Source of the DNA: Roseateles saccharophilus
Lineage (GTDB): Bacteria > Pseudomonadota > Gammaproteobacteria > Burkholderiales > Burkholderiaceae_C
Assembly (NCBI RefSeq): GCF_004342485.1
Contig: NZ_SMBU01000003.1
Location: 124,001-188,000, forward strand
Direction: 5' to 3'
Length of the DNA stretch: 64,000 nt
The notes beneath the pieces are model-generated. The model had not been told where the DNA came from. It saw nothing but the letters and a program-made list of their open reading frames with translations, and did no database searches. The translations under genes and the position numbers were made by a program. Below, one piece after another: positions 53,935-62,651 of this stretch (positions within the stretch are counted from its first letter, which is position 1; each line of letters starts with the position of its first letter).

Positions 53935-54893
53935 ACGCCCTGCTCAAGCTCGACCAGATCTTCCTGCTGACCGGCCTGGCGCTGCTGGTCGTGGCCGGCC
54001 TGACCTGGCGCGACCGCAGCAACCCGCGGCGCTGGAGCAGCGCGCTGTTCTGGGCGCTGTGGGCCGCCATCTACCTGGTGGGCGACAGCCTGCCGCCCGT
54101 CGTCAGCGGGCTGATCGTCGTCATGCTCGCCGCGCTGGGCGGCCTGGGCGGCGTGTCCATCGGCAAGCACGGCCAGCGCGAGCCGGCCGAACGCGAGGCC
54201 AGCGCCGCGCGCCACGGCAACCGGCTCTTCCTGCCCATCCTCGCGATCACGGTGCTGACCCTGGTCGGCAGCCTGACGCTGAAGGACGTGGGCCTGGCCG
54301 GCTGGAAGCTCGTCGAGACCAAGAACCTGACCCTGGTCAGCGTCGGCATCGGCGCGCTGGTCGGCCTGGCCGCCGCGCTGCGGATGACGCGCGAGCGGCC
54401 GATGCAGGCCCTGCGCGAGGCGCGCCGCCTGCTGGAGGCCATGGGCCCGGCCGTCATCCTGCCGCAGATGCTCGCCACCCTCGGCCTGCTGTTCGCCGAT
54501 GCCGGCGTCGGCAAGGCCGTGGCCCATATCGCGACCAGCACCATCCCGGTCGACAACCCGCTGTTCGCCGTCGCCGCCTATGCCATCGGCATGGCCCTGT
54601 TCACGATGGTGATGGGCAATGCCTTCGCGGCCTTCCCGGTCATGACGGCCGGCATCGGCATTCCCATCCTGGTCGGCCTGCACCAGGGCGACGCGGCCGT
54701 GATGGCCGCCATCGGCATGTTCTGCGGCTACTGCGGCACACTGATGACGCCCATGGCCGCCAACTTCAACATCATCCCCGCCGCCCTGCTCGAGCTGAAG
54801 GACAGGAACGCCGTCATCCGCGCGCAGTGGCCCACGGCCCTGCTGCTGCTGGCGGTCAATATCGTGCTGCTCAAGCTGCTGATGTTCCGCTGA
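53931..54893 (+). CDS. DUF979 membrane protein, probable transporter subunit
   Basis: A 320-residue inner-membrane protein with about ten hydrophobic helices, including FAAFPVMTAGIGIPILVGLHQGD in part and MFCGYCGTLMTPMAANFNIIPAALLELKD, the most conserved DUF979 region. It is the partner of the DUF969 protein. Its stop overlaps the ATG of pcp, placing transport and pyroglutamate release in one transcript. Confidence 0.86.
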   Translation: MNALLKLDQIFLLTGLALLVVAGLTWRDRSNPRRWSSALFWALWAAIYLVGDSLPPVVSGLIVVMLAALGGLGGVSIGKHGQREPAEREASAARHGNRLFLPILAITVLTLVGSLTLKDVGLAGWKLVETKNLTLVSVGIGALVGLAAALRMTRERPMQALREARRLLEAMGPAVILPQMLATLGLLFADAGVGKAVAHIATSTIPVDNPLFAVAAYAIGMALFTMVMGNAFAAFPVMTAGIGIPILVGLHQGDAAVMAAIGMFCGYCGTLMTPMAANFNIIPAALLELKDRNAVIRAQWPTALLLLAVNIVLLKLLMFR

Positions 54894-55555
54894 TGAAGAC
54901 CGCCACCGTTCTGCTGACCGGCTTCGAACCCTTCGGGGGCGAAACCATCAACCCGTCCTGGGAGGCGGTGCGCCGCCTGGACGGCTGGACCGCGCCCGGC
55001 CTGCGCGTCGTGGCCGGCCTGCTGCCCTGCGAGTTCGGCGCCGCGCGCGACGCGCTCGAAGTGCTGATCGAGCGCCACCGGCCGCAATGCCTGATCGCCG
55101 TCGGCCAGGCCGGCAAGCGCACCGAGATCTGCGTCGAGCGCGTCGCCATCAACGTGGACGACGCGCGCATTCCCGACAACGCCGGCCGCCAGCCCATCGA
55201 CACGCCCGTCGCACCCGACGGTCCGACCGCCTATTTCGCGACTCTGCCGATCAAGGCCATCGTGCACCGCCTGCGCGAGGCCGGCATACCGGCCGCGGTA
55301 TCGCAGACGGCCGGCACCTTCGTCTGCAACCACGTCTTCTATGCCGCCATGCACGCGGCGGCCCAGCGAAGTTCAGGCGGCGGCGCCATGCGCGCCGGCT
55401 TCATCCACATCCCCTACCTGCCCGAGCAGGCCGCCCGCCACGACGGCGCGGCCAGCCTGCCGCTGGACCTCGTCGTGCAGGCGCTGCAGCTGGCCGCGCA
55501 GGAATGCCTGCGGACCGGCGCCGACCTGCGCGAGGGCGGCGGCCAGATCGACTGA
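54893..55555 (+). CDS. pcp: Pyrrolidone-carboxylate peptidase
   Basis: A 220-residue cytoplasmic cysteine peptidase that removes N-terminal pyroglutamate from peptides. It has LLTGFEPFGGETINPSWEA at the start and the catalytic triad E82 in CVERVAIN, C145 in GTFVCNHVFY and H172 in FIHIPYLPEQ. Freed 5-oxoproline would be the substrate of PxpABC upstream. It overlaps its neighbours on both sides by one base. Confidence 0.95.
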   Translation: MKTATVLLTGFEPFGGETINPSWEAVRRLDGWTAPGLRVVAGLLPCEFGAARDALEVLIERHRPQCLIAVGQAGKRTEICVERVAINVDDARIPDNAGRQPIDTPVAPDGPTAYFATLPIKAIVHRLREAGIPAAVSQTAGTFVCNHVFYAAMHAAAQRSSGGGAMRAGFIHIPYLPEQAARHDGAASLPLDLVVQALQLAAQECLRTGADLREGGGQID

Positions 55556-56541
55556 TGCAAGAGGACTTCTTCGGCACAGCGGCCGCCCGGCCGCGCACCC
55601 GCGGCGTGCAGCCCTGCCCACCCGACCCGACCGACGAAGCCCTGGCCGCGGCGCTGTCGCCGCATATCCATCTCGGCACCTCGACCTGGAGCTACCCCGG
55701 CTGGCAGGGCCTGGTCTGGACCGGCCGGCACGGCGAGGCGACGCTGTCCAAGACCGGCCTGACGGCCTATGCCGCCCACCCGCTGCTGCGCGCCGTCGGC
55801 ATCGACCGCGGCTTCTACCGGCCGCTCGCGGCCAGCGAGTTCGAACGCCATGGCAACCAAGTCCCGCAGGGTTTCCGCTTCACGGCCAAGGCGCCCGCCC
55901 TCGTAACCGACGCGCTGCTGCGCAGCGAGGACGGCCGCGGCCAGAAGCCCAATCCGCTGTTCCTCGACGCAGAGACGGCGCTGCGCGACTTCGTCGAGCC
56001 GGCCTGCGAGGGCCTGGGCACGAAGATCGGCGCCCTGGTCTTCCAGCTCAGCCCCCTGACGCCGGCGCTGCTCGGGCGCATGAGCGAACAGCTGGACCGC
56101 CTGCATACGCTGCTGCTGGGCCTGCCCAAACCGCCGGCCGGTGTCATCGCCGTCGAGGTGCGCAACCCCGAGTGGCTCTGCCCCGACCTCGTCGCGCTGC
56201 TGCGCGACGCCGGTGCGCGCTACTGCGTCGGCCTGCATCCCAAGCTGCCGCCGCTGGCGGAGCAGCTGCCGCTGCTGCGCGCGCTGTGGCCCGGGCCATT
56301 GGTCGTGCGCTGGAACCTGAACCGCCGGCACGGCCCCTTCGGCTACGAGGCCGCCGAGAAGCGCTACGGCGAGTTCAACGAGATGCTCGACCCCGACCCC
56401 GACACGCGCGCCGAACTGGCCCGCGTGATCCGCGGCACGGCCGGCGCCGGCCAGGACTGCTTCGTCACCATCTCCAACCATGCCGAGGGCTCGGCGCCGC
56501 TGTCCGTGCGGGCGTTGGCCGAGAACATCGTCGAAGTCTGA
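55555..56541 (+). CDS. DUF72 family protein
   Basis: A 328-residue protein with the DUF72 TIM-barrel start HIHLGTSTWSYPGWQGLVWTG (in part) and FYRPLAASEF, followed by FRFTAKAPALVTDAL and VRWNLNRRHGPFGYE. The last part, CFVTISNHAEGSAPLSVRALAENI, is also typical. The biochemical role of DUF72 is unknown. Its ATG overlaps the pcp stop, so it may ride on the 5-oxoproline operon. Confidence 0.88.
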   Translation: MQEDFFGTAAARPRTRGVQPCPPDPTDEALAAALSPHIHLGTSTWSYPGWQGLVWTGRHGEATLSKTGLTAYAAHPLLRAVGIDRGFYRPLAASEFERHGNQVPQGFRFTAKAPALVTDALLRSEDGRGQKPNPLFLDAETALRDFVEPACEGLGTKIGALVFQLSPLTPALLGRMSEQLDRLHTLLLGLPKPPAGVIAVEVRNPEWLCPDLVALLRDAGARYCVGLHPKLPPLAEQLPLLRALWPGPLVVRWNLNRRHGPFGYEAAEKRYGEFNEMLDPDPDTRAELARVIRGTAGAGQDCFVTISNHAEGSAPLSVRALAENIVEV

Positions 56542-57087
56542 TCAGGGCTGCAAGGGCCAGCGGCCGATGACCTCGTGCCGCGTCTCGCCCTGCGGGCTTT
56601 TCACGAGCACGAATTCGCTGGCGATCCAGCCCGGCAATGCAACGTCCCAGGCCGGCGCGACGCGCTTGTCGTAGCGCAGGGTCAGATGCGGTTCGTAGTC
56701 GCGCGCCGGTGCGGCCAGACCATGGGCGACCAGGCGCGCAACCAGGGCGTCGCGCAGCTCGCGAACCGGCTCCAGGCCCTGGCCGCCGGTCAGCACGAAA
56801 GGATGCTTGCTCGCCGCGGGTTCGCCCCAGCTCCTGAAGCAGTCGAAGCCCAGGTCGAAGGCCGGCCGCAGCACCTCGGCCGCCGCGCGGCTGGCCAGCG
56901 CGACGAGCTGCGCATCCGGCTCGCCATCGAAGTAGCCGAAGTAGTGCAGCGTGATGTGGAAGATGCGGCTCGGCCGCAGCCGCGGCGCCAGCCCGCGCGC
57001 CGCATGCTCGGCGCTGACGGCACCGGCGATGCGCTCGGCCGTCTCCGCGTCGGGCCGCAGCGCGAAGAAGAGCTTGTGGCCGGGCAC
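56542..57087 (-). CDS. thpR: RNA 2',3'-cyclic phosphodiesterase (2'-5' RNA ligase family)
   Basis: A 181-residue protein with the two HxTx motifs of the 2H phosphoesterase fold: HITLHYFG at about 50 and HLTLRYDK at about 135. The start KLFFALRPDAETAERIAG is typical of ThpR. It opens 2',3'-cyclic phosphates on RNA. A GTG at 57087 with GAGG upstream is the best start; no ATG is near. It follows a small membrane-protein gene by 8 bases. Confidence 0.85.
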   Translation of the reverse strand: MPGHKLFFALRPDAETAERIAGAVSAEHAARGLAPRLRPSRIFHITLHYFGYFDGEPDAQLVALASRAAAEVLRPAFDLGFDCFRSWGEPAASKHPFVLTGGQGLEPVRELRDALVARLVAHGLAAPARDYEPHLTLRYDKRVAPAWDVALPGWIASEFVLVKSPQGETRHEVIGRWPLQP

Positions 57088-57095
57088 CGGCGGCC

Positions 57096-57314
57096 TCAGT
57101 TCGTCGCGGCGGAGGCGGCTTCGGCGGTGCGCCGGGCCGCCTCGTCGATGCTGCCCTGCACCTGCCGGCCGACGGCCTGGGGGACAGGCAGCGCCTCGCT
57201 CGCGGCCGACGCGGCGCCGGCCTGCGGCTTCAGCGCCGTGGCCTGCTTCTTGGCCAGCGACAGCACGATGGCCGCGACGATGACGAGGGCGAGAAGGCTG
57301 AAGGCGGCACGCAC
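57096..57314 (-). CDS. Small membrane-anchored protein upstream of thpR
   Basis: A 72-residue protein: one N-terminal helix (AAFSLLALVIVAAIVLSLA), then an Ala/Gln-rich soluble tail with QVQGSIDEAARRTAEAASAATN. It starts at GTG with GGGGA upstream. It has no recognised domain. The tight spacing to thpR and the clean membrane-anchor layout support a real gene. It could be exported or face the cytoplasm. Confidence 0.65.
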   Translation of the reverse strand: MRAAFSLLALVIVAAIVLSLAKKQATALKPQAGAASAASEALPVPQAVGRQVQGSIDEAARRTAEAASAATN

Positions 57315-57597
57315 GATGGAATCCCCGCGGATGGATGGTGGTGGCCGGATTGTGGCGGCTCCACATCAGCCAGGAACCCGCTGCGTAAAGTTTGGTCAAC
57401 GCAGCGAACGCCACCGCGTGGAGGCGGGGCCGGGTCTTGCCCGTTTTGCCTGCGCAGCCGGGCCGGCATTCCTGCGGCAGACGACGGGACCCCCACCAAT
57501 CAGGGGACAGGCTTGCCCGATTGACGCTGTGCGGCACGGTCCGTAGAACCCGCGGGCCAGGCCCGACCAGGGCGCCACTTCCACACAAGGGAATCCC

Positions 57598-59496
57598 ATG
57601 TCCATTCGCAAGCACAGACTCAATACCCTGATGCAGGCCGCCGCCTGCGCGCTGATCCTGTCGACCACCGCACCCGCGGCCTTCGCCGGCCGCTCCGGCG
57701 CGGCGCCCCAGGACCTGGGCGCCACCGCCGCCGACGCGGCGCAGACCGTCTCCATCGTGCTGAAGCTGCGCCACGCCGACGATCTGGATGCCTACATCAA
57801 GGCCACGGTCGACCCCGACAGCCCGCTCTACCACCGCTTCCTCAGCGTCGAGCAGTTCCGCGCCGCCTTCGCGCCCAGCCGTGACGAGATCCGCCGCGTG
57901 ACCGCCTTCCTCGCCGCCAACGGCATCGCCGTCAACGAGGTCTACCCGAACGGCCTCATCATCAAGGCCACCGGCACCGCGGCCCAGTTCACGCAGGCCT
58001 TCCAGGCCATCATGCACGACTACCGCGACAGCGACGGCAAGACCTTCCGCAGGCCGGCCCACGGCCACAAGGTGCCGAGGGACATGGACGACGTGATCCT
58101 CTATGTGGCCGGGCTGAACACCCAGTCCTCGCAGTTCAAGCCCCACTCCACCCAGGCCAGGGCCAAGGCCGCCGGGCTGGGCGATGCGCAGCCCGCCGTG
58201 GTGCTGCCGGCCGGCAACGGCACGGCCACCGGCGTGCCGGGCAGCTTCACGACCGGCGACGTGGCCAATATGTATGGCGTGAACCCGCTCTATGCCAGGG
58301 GCATCACCGGCAAGGGCAAGACCATCGGCATCGCGACGCTGGCCAATTTCTACCCGTCCGACGCCTACACCTACTGGGGCGCCATCGGCCTGAACGTGTC
58401 GCCGACGCGGATCACCCAGGTGCACGTGGACGGCGGCGGCGACCTGTCGGCCAATGCGGGCTCGGGCGAGACGACGCTGGACGTGCAGCAGTCCGGCGGC
58501 CTGGCGCCCGACGCGAAGATGGTCGTCTACGACGCCCCCAACACCGAGGCCGGCTTCATCGACGTCTTCTACAAGGCCGTGGCCGACAACACCGTGGACA
58601 CGCTGTCGGTCAGCTGGGGTTCGCCCGAGATCCTGAACTACGACATCCCCGGCATCTCCAGCGAGAGCCTGGGCGTGATGGTGGCCTACCACCAGGTCTT
58701 CGCCGAGGCCGCGGCCCAGGGCATCTCGACCTTCGCGTCGGCCGGTGACGACGGCGCCTATGACACCAACTCGGTGGCGCCCTACCCGACCTTCTCCAAG
58801 ATCCTGACGGTGGACTCGCCCGCCTCCGATCCCTATGTCATCGCGGCCGGCGGCACGACCATCCCGGCCGACATCCAGCGCAAGTACGGCGTCGTCCATG
58901 TCCCGACCGAGCAGGTCTGGGGCTGGGACTACTTCAACCCCTACCTGATCGCCAACTACGGCAACGCCTTCAAGGACTACTACTTCTCGGTCGGCGGCGG
59001 CGGCGGCGTCAGCGTGTTCTGGCCGCAACCGGACTACCAGAAGAACACCAGGGGCGTCCGCCGCAGCGAGCCCAACCAGGTCTGGACCTACACCGACCCG
59101 AGCACCGGCGTGCAGACCTATCTGTACACGGTGCCGGCCAACGTGAAGGGCCGCAACCTGCCCGACATCTCGCTGAACTCCGACCCCTACACCGGCTACC
59201 TCGTCTACTCGACGACGGATGGCGGCTGGATCGCCGGCTACGGCGGAACGAGCTTCGCATCGCCGCAGCTGAACGGCATCTTCACGCTGATCTCGCAGGC
59301 CAAGTCCTCGCGCCTGGGCCTGCTGCACCCGATGCTCTACGGCGGCCGCGGCGAAGACTGGCGCCGTCTGTCCAAGCCGGGCACGCTGGACATCACCGCC
59401 GGCGACAACTGGTTCTACGGCGGCGTGAAGGGCTACGAGCCCGGCGCCGGCCTGGGCACCATCGACGCGTCGGCATTGGTGCAGGCCATCCGCTGA
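57598..59496 (+). CDS. S53 family (sedolisin) secreted serine-carboxyl protease
   Basis: A 632-residue protein with a Sec signal (about 1-30) and a pro-kumamolisin activation domain (about 50-175, DPDSPLYHRFLSVEQFRAAF in part). The catalytic domain has the Glu/Asp pair E291 and D295 in GSGETTLDVQ, the oxyanion aspartate in ASAGDDGAYD (about 384) and nucleophile S552 in GYGGTSFASPQ. The end matches a calcium site (DITAGDNW and GYEPGAGLGTID). Such enzymes degrade proteins outside the cell, often at acidic pH. GGGAATCCC precedes the ATG. Confidence 0.93.
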   Translation: MSIRKHRLNTLMQAAACALILSTTAPAAFAGRSGAAPQDLGATAADAAQTVSIVLKLRHADDLDAYIKATVDPDSPLYHRFLSVEQFRAAFAPSRDEIRRVTAFLAANGIAVNEVYPNGLIIKATGTAAQFTQAFQAIMHDYRDSDGKTFRRPAHGHKVPRDMDDVILYVAGLNTQSSQFKPHSTQARAKAAGLGDAQPAVVLPAGNGTATGVPGSFTTGDVANMYGVNPLYARGITGKGKTIGIATLANFYPSDAYTYWGAIGLNVSPTRITQVHVDGGGDLSANAGSGETTLDVQQSGGLAPDAKMVVYDAPNTEAGFIDVFYKAVADNTVDTLSVSWGSPEILNYDIPGISSESLGVMVAYHQVFAEAAAQGISTFASAGDDGAYDTNSVAPYPTFSKILTVDSPASDPYVIAAGGTTIPADIQRKYGVVHVPTEQVWGWDYFNPYLIANYGNAFKDYYFSVGGGGGVSVFWPQPDYQKNTRGVRRSEPNQVWTYTDPSTGVQTYLYTVPANVKGRNLPDISLNSDPYTGYLVYSTTDGGWIAGYGGTSFASPQLNGIFTLISQAKSSRLGLLHPMLYGGRGEDWRRLSKPGTLDITAGDNWFYGGVKGYEPGAGLGTIDASALVQAIR

Positions 59497-59546
59497 AGCA
59501 CGACGCCGCGCGGCCTGCGGGCCCTGCGGCTTGACGGCATCGCCAC

Positions 59547-59579
59547 GAGCCAGGGCCCGAGAGGGCCCTGGCTCTATTT
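59547..59579. terminator. Hairpin between convergent S53 and lipoprotein genes
   Basis: GAGCCAGGGCCC-GAGA-GGGCCCTGGCTC is a perfect 12-pair stem followed by TATTTC. The T-run is interrupted, so termination strength is uncertain; it lies 50 bases after the S53 stop. Confidence 0.65.
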
Positions 59580-59601
59580 CATCGGGCCGCGCCGCCGGCC
59601 G

Positions 59602-60012
59602 TCAACGCCGCACGCGGATCTCGACGTGTGCCTCGGCGGCCGGGTATTCGCGCAGCCGGGCCACCACGTGGAAGACGCCCTCCGTCGGCGGCGCGACATA
59701 GCGGGCCGCATAGCTGCCATCCTCGGCGCGCGCCTCGACAGGCTCCAGGCGGCCGCCGGCCTGGCCTTCGGCGACCTGCCAGTCGACATGGAACAGGATC
59801 GCCTCGCCGCCCTGCGGGCGCGCCGCGAGACGGACCTCGCCGCCGGGTGCCAGCAGCAGTTGGGCGGGCTGCAGTTCGAGTCGCGGCTGCGGCACAACTG
59901 GGCGGGCGGCCGGCACCGGTACCGCGCAGGCGGCCAGGCCGGCGATCAGTGCAAGCAGCGCGGCCGCGACATGCCGGCGCGGGCGTGCTTGCGATGTGGG
60001 CATCTCTTTCAT
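59602..60012 (-). CDS. Small predicted lipoprotein
   Basis: A 136-residue protein with a signal ending in a lipobox-like LAACAVP (cysteine near residue 29), then an all-beta region: LELQPAQLLLAPGGEVRLAARP, ILFHVDWQVAEG and GVFHVVARLREYP. The fold looks like a single immunoglobulin-type domain. It is downstream of the PKD-protein gene on the same strand but separated by a terminator. The start at 60012 has GGAG upstream. Function is unknown. Confidence 0.7.
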   Translation of the reverse strand: MKEMPTSQARPRRHVAAALLALIAGLAACAVPVPAARPVVPQPRLELQPAQLLLAPGGEVRLAARPQGGEAILFHVDWQVAEGQAGGRLEPVEARAEDGSYAARYVAPPTEGVFHVVARLREYPAAEAHVEIRVRR

Positions 60013-60031
60013 CGACACGGACTCCAAGAAG

Positions 60032-60057
60032 AAAAAGGGCGGCCCGACGGGCCGCCC
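60032..60057 (-). terminator. Intrinsic terminator of the PKD-protein gene
   Basis: On the minus strand GGGCGGCCC-GTCG-GGCCGCCC is followed by TTTTT, 33 bases after the stop and 20 bases before the lipoprotein start. Confidence 0.85.
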
Positions 60058-60090
60058 CTGGTTCAACGCGAGTGTGATCTCAAGGAATGA

Positions 60091-62253
60091 TCACTGCACG
60101 GTCAGCGTGATGTCGTCCAGCACGAAGGAGGTCGCGAGCGACGAGTCCTCGGTACCGACGAACTTGAGGGTCACGGTCTGGCCGATGTAGGCGCTCATGT
60201 TCAGGCTCTTGAGCGCATAGCCAGAGGCTGCATTGACGTTGGAGTAGGTCGCCAGCGTGCCGAGCACCGTGCCGGCGCTGTTCAGCACCTGGACCTTCAG
60301 CGTGTCGTAGGCGGTCGAGCCCGTCTCCTGGGTGTCGATGTGCAGGTAGAACGACAGCGTCGCACTGGTCTTGCCGGCGGGGATGCTGACGGTCTGCGCG
60401 GCCGTGTCGGTGTGGCTGCTGCCGTAGCCGTCGAGCCACAGGAACCAGCTGCCGGCATGGGCCGTCTCGCCGCTGCAGCTGCTGTTGGAGCAGAGCACGC
60501 CGGAGGTCAGGGTCCAGGGCGCGGCGGCGCCGCTCTCCAGGCCGGTATTGCCCAGCAGCTGCGACGAGGTGCTCACCGTGACCGAGGTGGTCTTGGTGTT
60601 GCTCGTGCCGCTCACGCTGTCGGTCACCGTCTCGCTGACGCTGTAGGTACCCGAGGCCGCGTAGGTGTGGCCGGGGCTGGTGGCCGTCGAGGTCGAACCG
60701 TCGCCGAAGTTCCACGAACGCGAACCGATGGTGCCGCCGGTGTCGGTCGAGGTGTCGGTGAAGTTCGCCGTCAGGCCGCTGGTGGTGAACGTGAAGTTCG
60801 CCACCGGCGTGCCGCCGCTCGGGCTGACCGTGACCGAGACCGTCTTGGAGCTGGTCTTGCCGCTGGCGCTGTCCGTCACCGTTTCCGTCACGCCGTAGGT
60901 ACCAGCGGCCGCGTAGCTGTGGCTCGGGCTGGCAGCGGAGGAGGTGCCACCGTCACCGAAGGTCCAGGCGTAGGACGTGATCGCGCCGCCCGAGTCGGTC
61001 GAGGTGTCGGTGAAGTTCACCGTCAGCCCCGTGGCCGCATAGCTGAAGTCCGCGGTCGGCGTGCCGCCGGAACCCGCCACGATCGGATGCGAGAGGTCGC
61101 AGCGGTTGGTGTCGTTCGACCAGGTGCTCTGCATCGCGAAGCTGCCGGTCGACATCGCCACCAGCGCCGTGGCGCCCTGGCCCGAGCTGATCCAGGCGCA
61201 CTCGTCACCGTTCTCCTGGCCGTTGGAGGCGGAGCCCGTCTGGTTGATCCAGCCACCCGCGGGGTTCTGGTCGGTGACGGTCTCGGCGTACTCATGGCCG
61301 CCCACGATGGAGAAGCCGTCGAGCACCGAGCTCACCGAGCTCTGGCCGCAGCTGGTGCCCATGTCGGTCACATAGGGCATGTTGGTGAACGCGATGTCGC
61401 CATAGGACGAGTTCACCGCGCCGCCGCTGAGCGACGTGTCGCCGGTGTAGTCGTGCCAGGCGCAGAAGCCGCCATTCGGCGTGTTGAAGCCGTCGGGCTT
61501 GGTGCCCGTGGGCGACATGATCACGTACTGCACGTAGCGGTTGGACGCCGCCGTCGTGTTGCCGAAATGGGCCGCCGCCTTGACGGCCTCGGCACCGATC
61601 TGGTTGCCCGTGGCGGCCGAAGGTGCCGCCGCGGAGGTGTCGACCCAGACGCCGGCCAGCACGCCGCCGCCGGTCGGGTAGCCCACGTGGGGGGCGCCGG
61701 ACGGGCAGCTGGTGGCGCCCCTGGCGACGAGCGGGCCGTCGCAGTACTGGGTCATCACGCCGGACCAGAGCTCACCATTGGTGCCCAGGCCCTTGATCCA
61801 CTTCTGCATATAGGGCGCCGCGTTCTGCGGGTCGCCGGACAGGGTGGTGTAGCCGTTGGCATCCGTGCCGGACGTGCCCCACTGGCTGCCCCAGAAAATC
61901 AGATAGACGCGCGGCGTGCCGCTGGTGACGCCGATGCCGTTGACGCCGCCGTTGTAGCTCAGCGTCTGAGTTCCGGTTGCCACGGTGGCGGTAGTGGCCT
62001 TGCCCGCACGCACGGACGGGTGGACCGGGTGGTTCGCGGCCGACCAGGCACGCATCTTCGCGTGGGCCTCGCGGGTGGGCACGACACCGTGCCGGTAGGC
62101 GTGTCCGTTGCGCGGCGAGTGGGGGTTGACCACGTCGGTCGCATTGCCGGCGTTCTTGCCCGGGGCTGCCTCAGTCGCAACCGCGACGGACATCGTCGTG
62201 CACAAGCCAATCAAGGCGGCGCCTAGGCCTAGCCTTCTTTTCAAGTTGTCCAT
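60091..62253 (-). CDS. Secreted PKD-domain protein with HExxE motif
   Basis: A 720-residue protein with a Sec signal (about 1-29). A catalytic-looking region (about 110-390) starts [12 protein letters not shown] and carries [14 protein letters not shown] (H320, E321, E324), which resembles a zinc-peptidase HExxE site. Two tandem PKD domains follow (about 398-478 and 482-562), each with a WxFGDG core. A beta-sandwich like a galactose-binding domain (about 567-720) ends it. Cysteines are mostly paired, as in secreted proteins. Protease activity is inferred, not established. GGAG lies ten bases before the ATG. Confidence 0.82.
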   Translation of the reverse strand: MDNLKRRLGLGAALIGLCTTMSVAVATEAAPGKNAGNATDVVNPHSPRNGHAYRHGVVPTREAHAKMRAWSAANHPVHPSVRAGKATTATVATGTQTLSYNGGVNGIGVTSGTPRVYLIFWGSQWGTSGTDANGYTTLSGDPQNAAPYMQKWIKGLGTNGELWSGVMTQYCDGPLVARGATSCPSGAPHVGYPTGGGVLAGVWVDTSAAAPSAATGNQIGAEAVKAAAHFGNTTAASNRYVQYVIMSPTGTKPDGFNTPNGGFCAWHDYTGDTSLSGGAVNSSYGDIAFTNMPYVTDMGTSCGQSSVSSVLDGFSIVGGHEYAETVTDQNPAGGWINQTGSASNGQENGDECAWISSGQGATALVAMSTGSFAMQSTWSNDTNRCDLSHPIVAGSGGTPTADFSYAATGLTVNFTDTSTDSGGAITSYAWTFGDGGTSSAASPSHSYAAAGTYGVTETVTDSASGKTSSKTVSVTVSPSGGTPVANFTFTTSGLTANFTDTSTDTGGTIGSRSWNFGDGSTSTATSPGHTYAASGTYSVSETVTDSVSGTSNTKTTSVTVSTSSQLLGNTGLESGAAAPWTLTSGVLCSNSSCSGETAHAGSWFLWLDGYGSSHTDTAAQTVSIPAGKTSATLSFYLHIDTQETGSTAYDTLKVQVLNSAGTVLGTLATYSNVNAASGYALKSLNMSAYIGQTVTLKFVGTEDSSLATSFVLDDITLTVQ

Positions 62254-62651
62254 GGATCCATCTACTCCAGAGTAAGGGTGACTACTGGTACGAGGAGGAT
62301 CGGCACTGCGGCCAGGTGGGCGGGCGCCATTCAAGCGGCACAACGCGAACACCGATCCCAACGAAGCCCCGAGGTCGAGGCCGGGCGGATGCTAGGAGTG
62401 CGTCTTGAACGGGTGCGTGCGGGTTAGCGAGATGCGTCAGCCGAACGCAAGGAAGTGTTGCTGGACCACCAGTGATTTGTAATCGAATGATTCAGTTTTG
62501 CTTACTTGTATGTACAAGCTGAGGCCTGCGCCCGCGGCCTCGGCCTCGGCGAAGGTTGCACCAGCAGCGTGCGCGATTGCGCGTGCGGGGGGGGCCAGGC
62601 GACGGCCAGCCAGCCATTCAGTGCCAACCCGGCGCGCCTGGGCAAGCGCCC
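62254..62651. other. Intergenic region between the PKD protein and the histidine kinase
   Basis: About 400 bases with no convincing gene. The left part should hold the promoter and leader of the PKD-protein gene. Around 62470-62515 is an A/T-rich patch. The right part, before the kinase stop, is G/C-rich with a G8 run near 62590. No terminator, riboswitch or repeat was recognised. Confidence 0.5.

Noticed and set aside
62254-62651. Cyclic di-GMP riboswitch upstream of the PKD-protein gene
   Set aside because: Scattered GACGCA-like and AGCATCC-like pieces occur but the conserved GEMM core order is absent.
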